Below, piece by piece: positions 62,101-64,000 of a stretch of DNA of 64,000 bases. The position numbers were made by a program, and so were the translations under genes. How positions within the stretch are numbered: position 1 is the stretch's first letter; each line of letters begins with the position of its first letter. Source of the stretch: Epiperipatus broadwayi. Lineage: Eukaryota > Onychophora > Udeonychophora > Euonychophora > Peripatidae. The stretch spans positions 6,804,501-6,868,500 of the forward strand of contig JAQFVV010006255.1 in the NCBI GenBank assembly GCA_028023455.1, written 5' to 3'. A model generated the notes under the pieces. That model was not told the DNA's origin. It made no database searches and was given only the letters and a program-made list of their open reading frames with translations.

Positions 62101-64000
62101 ACATTACTTTTATGTGTCTTATTAATAAATGTTTGATTTTTAAAAATAGAGATTATATTTGACGTGTTAATTGTTCTTAAGGTTTTATATATGTTAAATG
62201 ATAATATATTATTTTTTAAAGATTAAGACTATTAAAAATTTATAATGGTCTGTTATAGATGGCAAAATGTCAGATAATTATTTGTGCATTCACAATATTT
62301 AAATATCAACATTTAACACAATCTATATTTAATAATGAAATTTCCTGAATTATCAATTTCCATTTCTTTTCTTTGTCTTAATGTAAGATATCTCTTGTGA
62401 TTTTAATTCAGTTATATGTGAAATAAATTTTTCAGTGTGCTTTACTTAAGAATTATTTTATAAAAATGTGACACAACTTTTTTTTTTTTTGTTAAGTTGT
62501 GAATTTGATTTACTATCCAAATTAATCTGCCTTATATTATGAATTATCAAACTACAAGTTTATTTTTCAGAAATCATGTATTGCTGCAAATTATAATTTT
62601 TTTTACAATATTTATTTCTTATACTATAGATTACTTTATAAGAAATTGTGATTCACATATATATTTTTATAATTAAAAGTTTTGGAATAAGAACTAATTT
62701 ATTTTTAAGCTTTGTGTAAGCTGATCTCTATTGTCTATTAATTGTTAATTATTGATATTTTTTTTTGCTGAATATTTATTAATTACTTCTACTTGATTTT
62801 TGTATTTTGTTTCTCCAAAATGATATTAAATGATTTTAACATATTCTTTTATATTCTGAGTCTTATATAGGTATGGAGAACAAAAATATAAAAATATTGA
62901 ATATAAAAATTTAGTTAAATGTTCATTCATTATATTATGCTAATTATTCATATTACTATAATTACTTTTATGCATTTAATTTATTTAATTTTAATATCCA
63001 AAAATAATCTTTATTTAGCTATTTTTGATATACACAAAACAAAGAATCATATGACTCCCAGTTTAATTTAATGTTTGCATTTGGATTAGTAATTTATTCT
63101 ATTTATTCAGGCTTACAATAGATGGTCTTGAAGTAAAATAAAATGGATTACTGCTCCTAATGCAATTAAATATAACTAAGCATTTCCCCCACCCCACCCA
63201 CATATAGGTATAAAGATAAGCCACAAATACACAACCACAATTGTACTAAATTTATTTATTAAAAATTATATCATAATTAAAATTACATACTAAATAAATA
63301 TTTTATTAATTTAAAATCTAAAGTGATATATACAATACAATAATTTGTTTTTAGAACATTTTAGTTTAGGAACTATAAACTGAAAAGTATTTGTTTAAGC
63401 ATGAAAACAAATATTCTAACATTCATCTTTTGAACAAGAGGAAAGATATTCATTTTATAATATATTAGTTTATTTTAATATTATCTAGATTACTAAGTAG
63501 TTTTCTGAGTTCATAAAAATCATTCAATAGTGGTGATATTGTATCTTAAAAATAGGCAAATTGATATCAAAATTGTTTCCAATGAATATTAACAGATATG
63601 TGAATGCTAGTAGTGGAGATTCATTTTATAACTTTCTTGAATTAATAATTTGCTGAAATAGTTTTATAATAATCTCATTAAAAATTTTACAACATTTATA
63701 TTAATTGCATCTTGAAAAGAAAATCATGTAAGTAGGAATTTTAAATTATTAGTTATGGCTTCTTTAATATATATATATATATCAGGGATGAAGGCTTCAT
63801 GTATTGAACAAAATGAGTGCTTCTATAGAAGAATTCATTAAAAAGTTCAAAAGCTTTAACTAAAATTCAATTTTAAAAATTCACTAAAATATATACAAGT
63901 TGCACATACAAATGTAAAAAAATTCTCTAAACTATTTTGCTAAACAAAAAAAGAAGAATGAATTATTCAAACTCATTATTTTTTGTATAGAATTTCTGTT
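59134..64000. other. AT-rich non-coding DNA, no gene seen
   Basis: Only short AT-driven frames are present. A few (AT)n microsatellites (about 61331-61347 and 63768-63782) and homopolymer T runs occur. No domain, splice-bounded exon, inverted repeat or tRNA was found. Confidence 0.55.

Overview
The window looks like nuclear DNA of an invertebrate animal with a very AT-rich (by eye about three quarters A+T), transposon-laden genome. The evidence is a spliced Rab-type GTPase gene with a GT-AG intron, CpG scarcity outside one patch, long trinucleotide microsatellites, and a mixture of metazoan mobile elements: an APE-type LINE with two ORFs, RTE-like and other LINE remnants, Penelope-like elements, a Ty3/gypsy remnant, a Merlin (ISXO2-like) DNA transposon, a tRNA-derived SINE and foldback MITEs. 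I cannot assign a phylum from sequence alone. No bacterial genes, operons, rRNA genes or CRISPR arrays are present.

Layout. 1-13.6 kb is AT-rich non-coding DNA with a perfect hairpin (1705-1739), one copy of a dispersed repeat (about 5835-6020, partner at about 13675-13840) and a 101-bp tRNA-Val-derived SINE with exact target-site duplications (7673-7773). 14.19-15.24 kb is a near-perfect palindrome made of two head-to-head Penelope GIY-YIG ends. 15.26-18.78 kb is a Ty3/gypsy-like element: LTR, primer-binding-site-like sequence, broken gag, the last part of integrase and a polypurine tract, with the rest of pol missing. 21.27-27.11 kb is a nearly intact, minus-strand two-ORF LINE (Tx1/L1-like features) bordered on both sides by the same trinucleotide repeat. 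27.26-27.76 kb is a second copy of the gypsy LTR. 27.77-31.58 kb is a complete but dead Merlin transposon with unusually long terminal inverted repeats.

35.0-37.2 kb and 55.3-58.0 kb hold two minus-strand copies of another LINE family, and 58.3-58.95 kb holds the 3' end of a plus-strand copy; the last two flank a foldback MITE. Other copies of that MITE lie at 38.6, 44.9 and 47.2 kb. 39.5-40.26 kb is a LINE C-terminal remnant, 42.2-44.65 kb an RTE-like remnant, 50.88-51.20 kb a separate 322-bp foldback, and about 52.8-54.85 kb a decayed Penelope-like reverse transcriptase. A second SINE copy is at 59018-59122. 59.1-64 kb shows nothing recognisable.

The only host gene I can support is the Rab-like GTPase at 48909-49590 (two coding exons, 201 residues, C-terminal Cys-x-Cys). 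A splice acceptor 12 bases before its ATG implies an upstream non-coding exon. A CpG-retaining patch at about 40.68-41.52 kb is the best, unproven, candidate for its promoter. The other genes are mobile-element genes in various stages of decay and have no joint function with the Rab gene.
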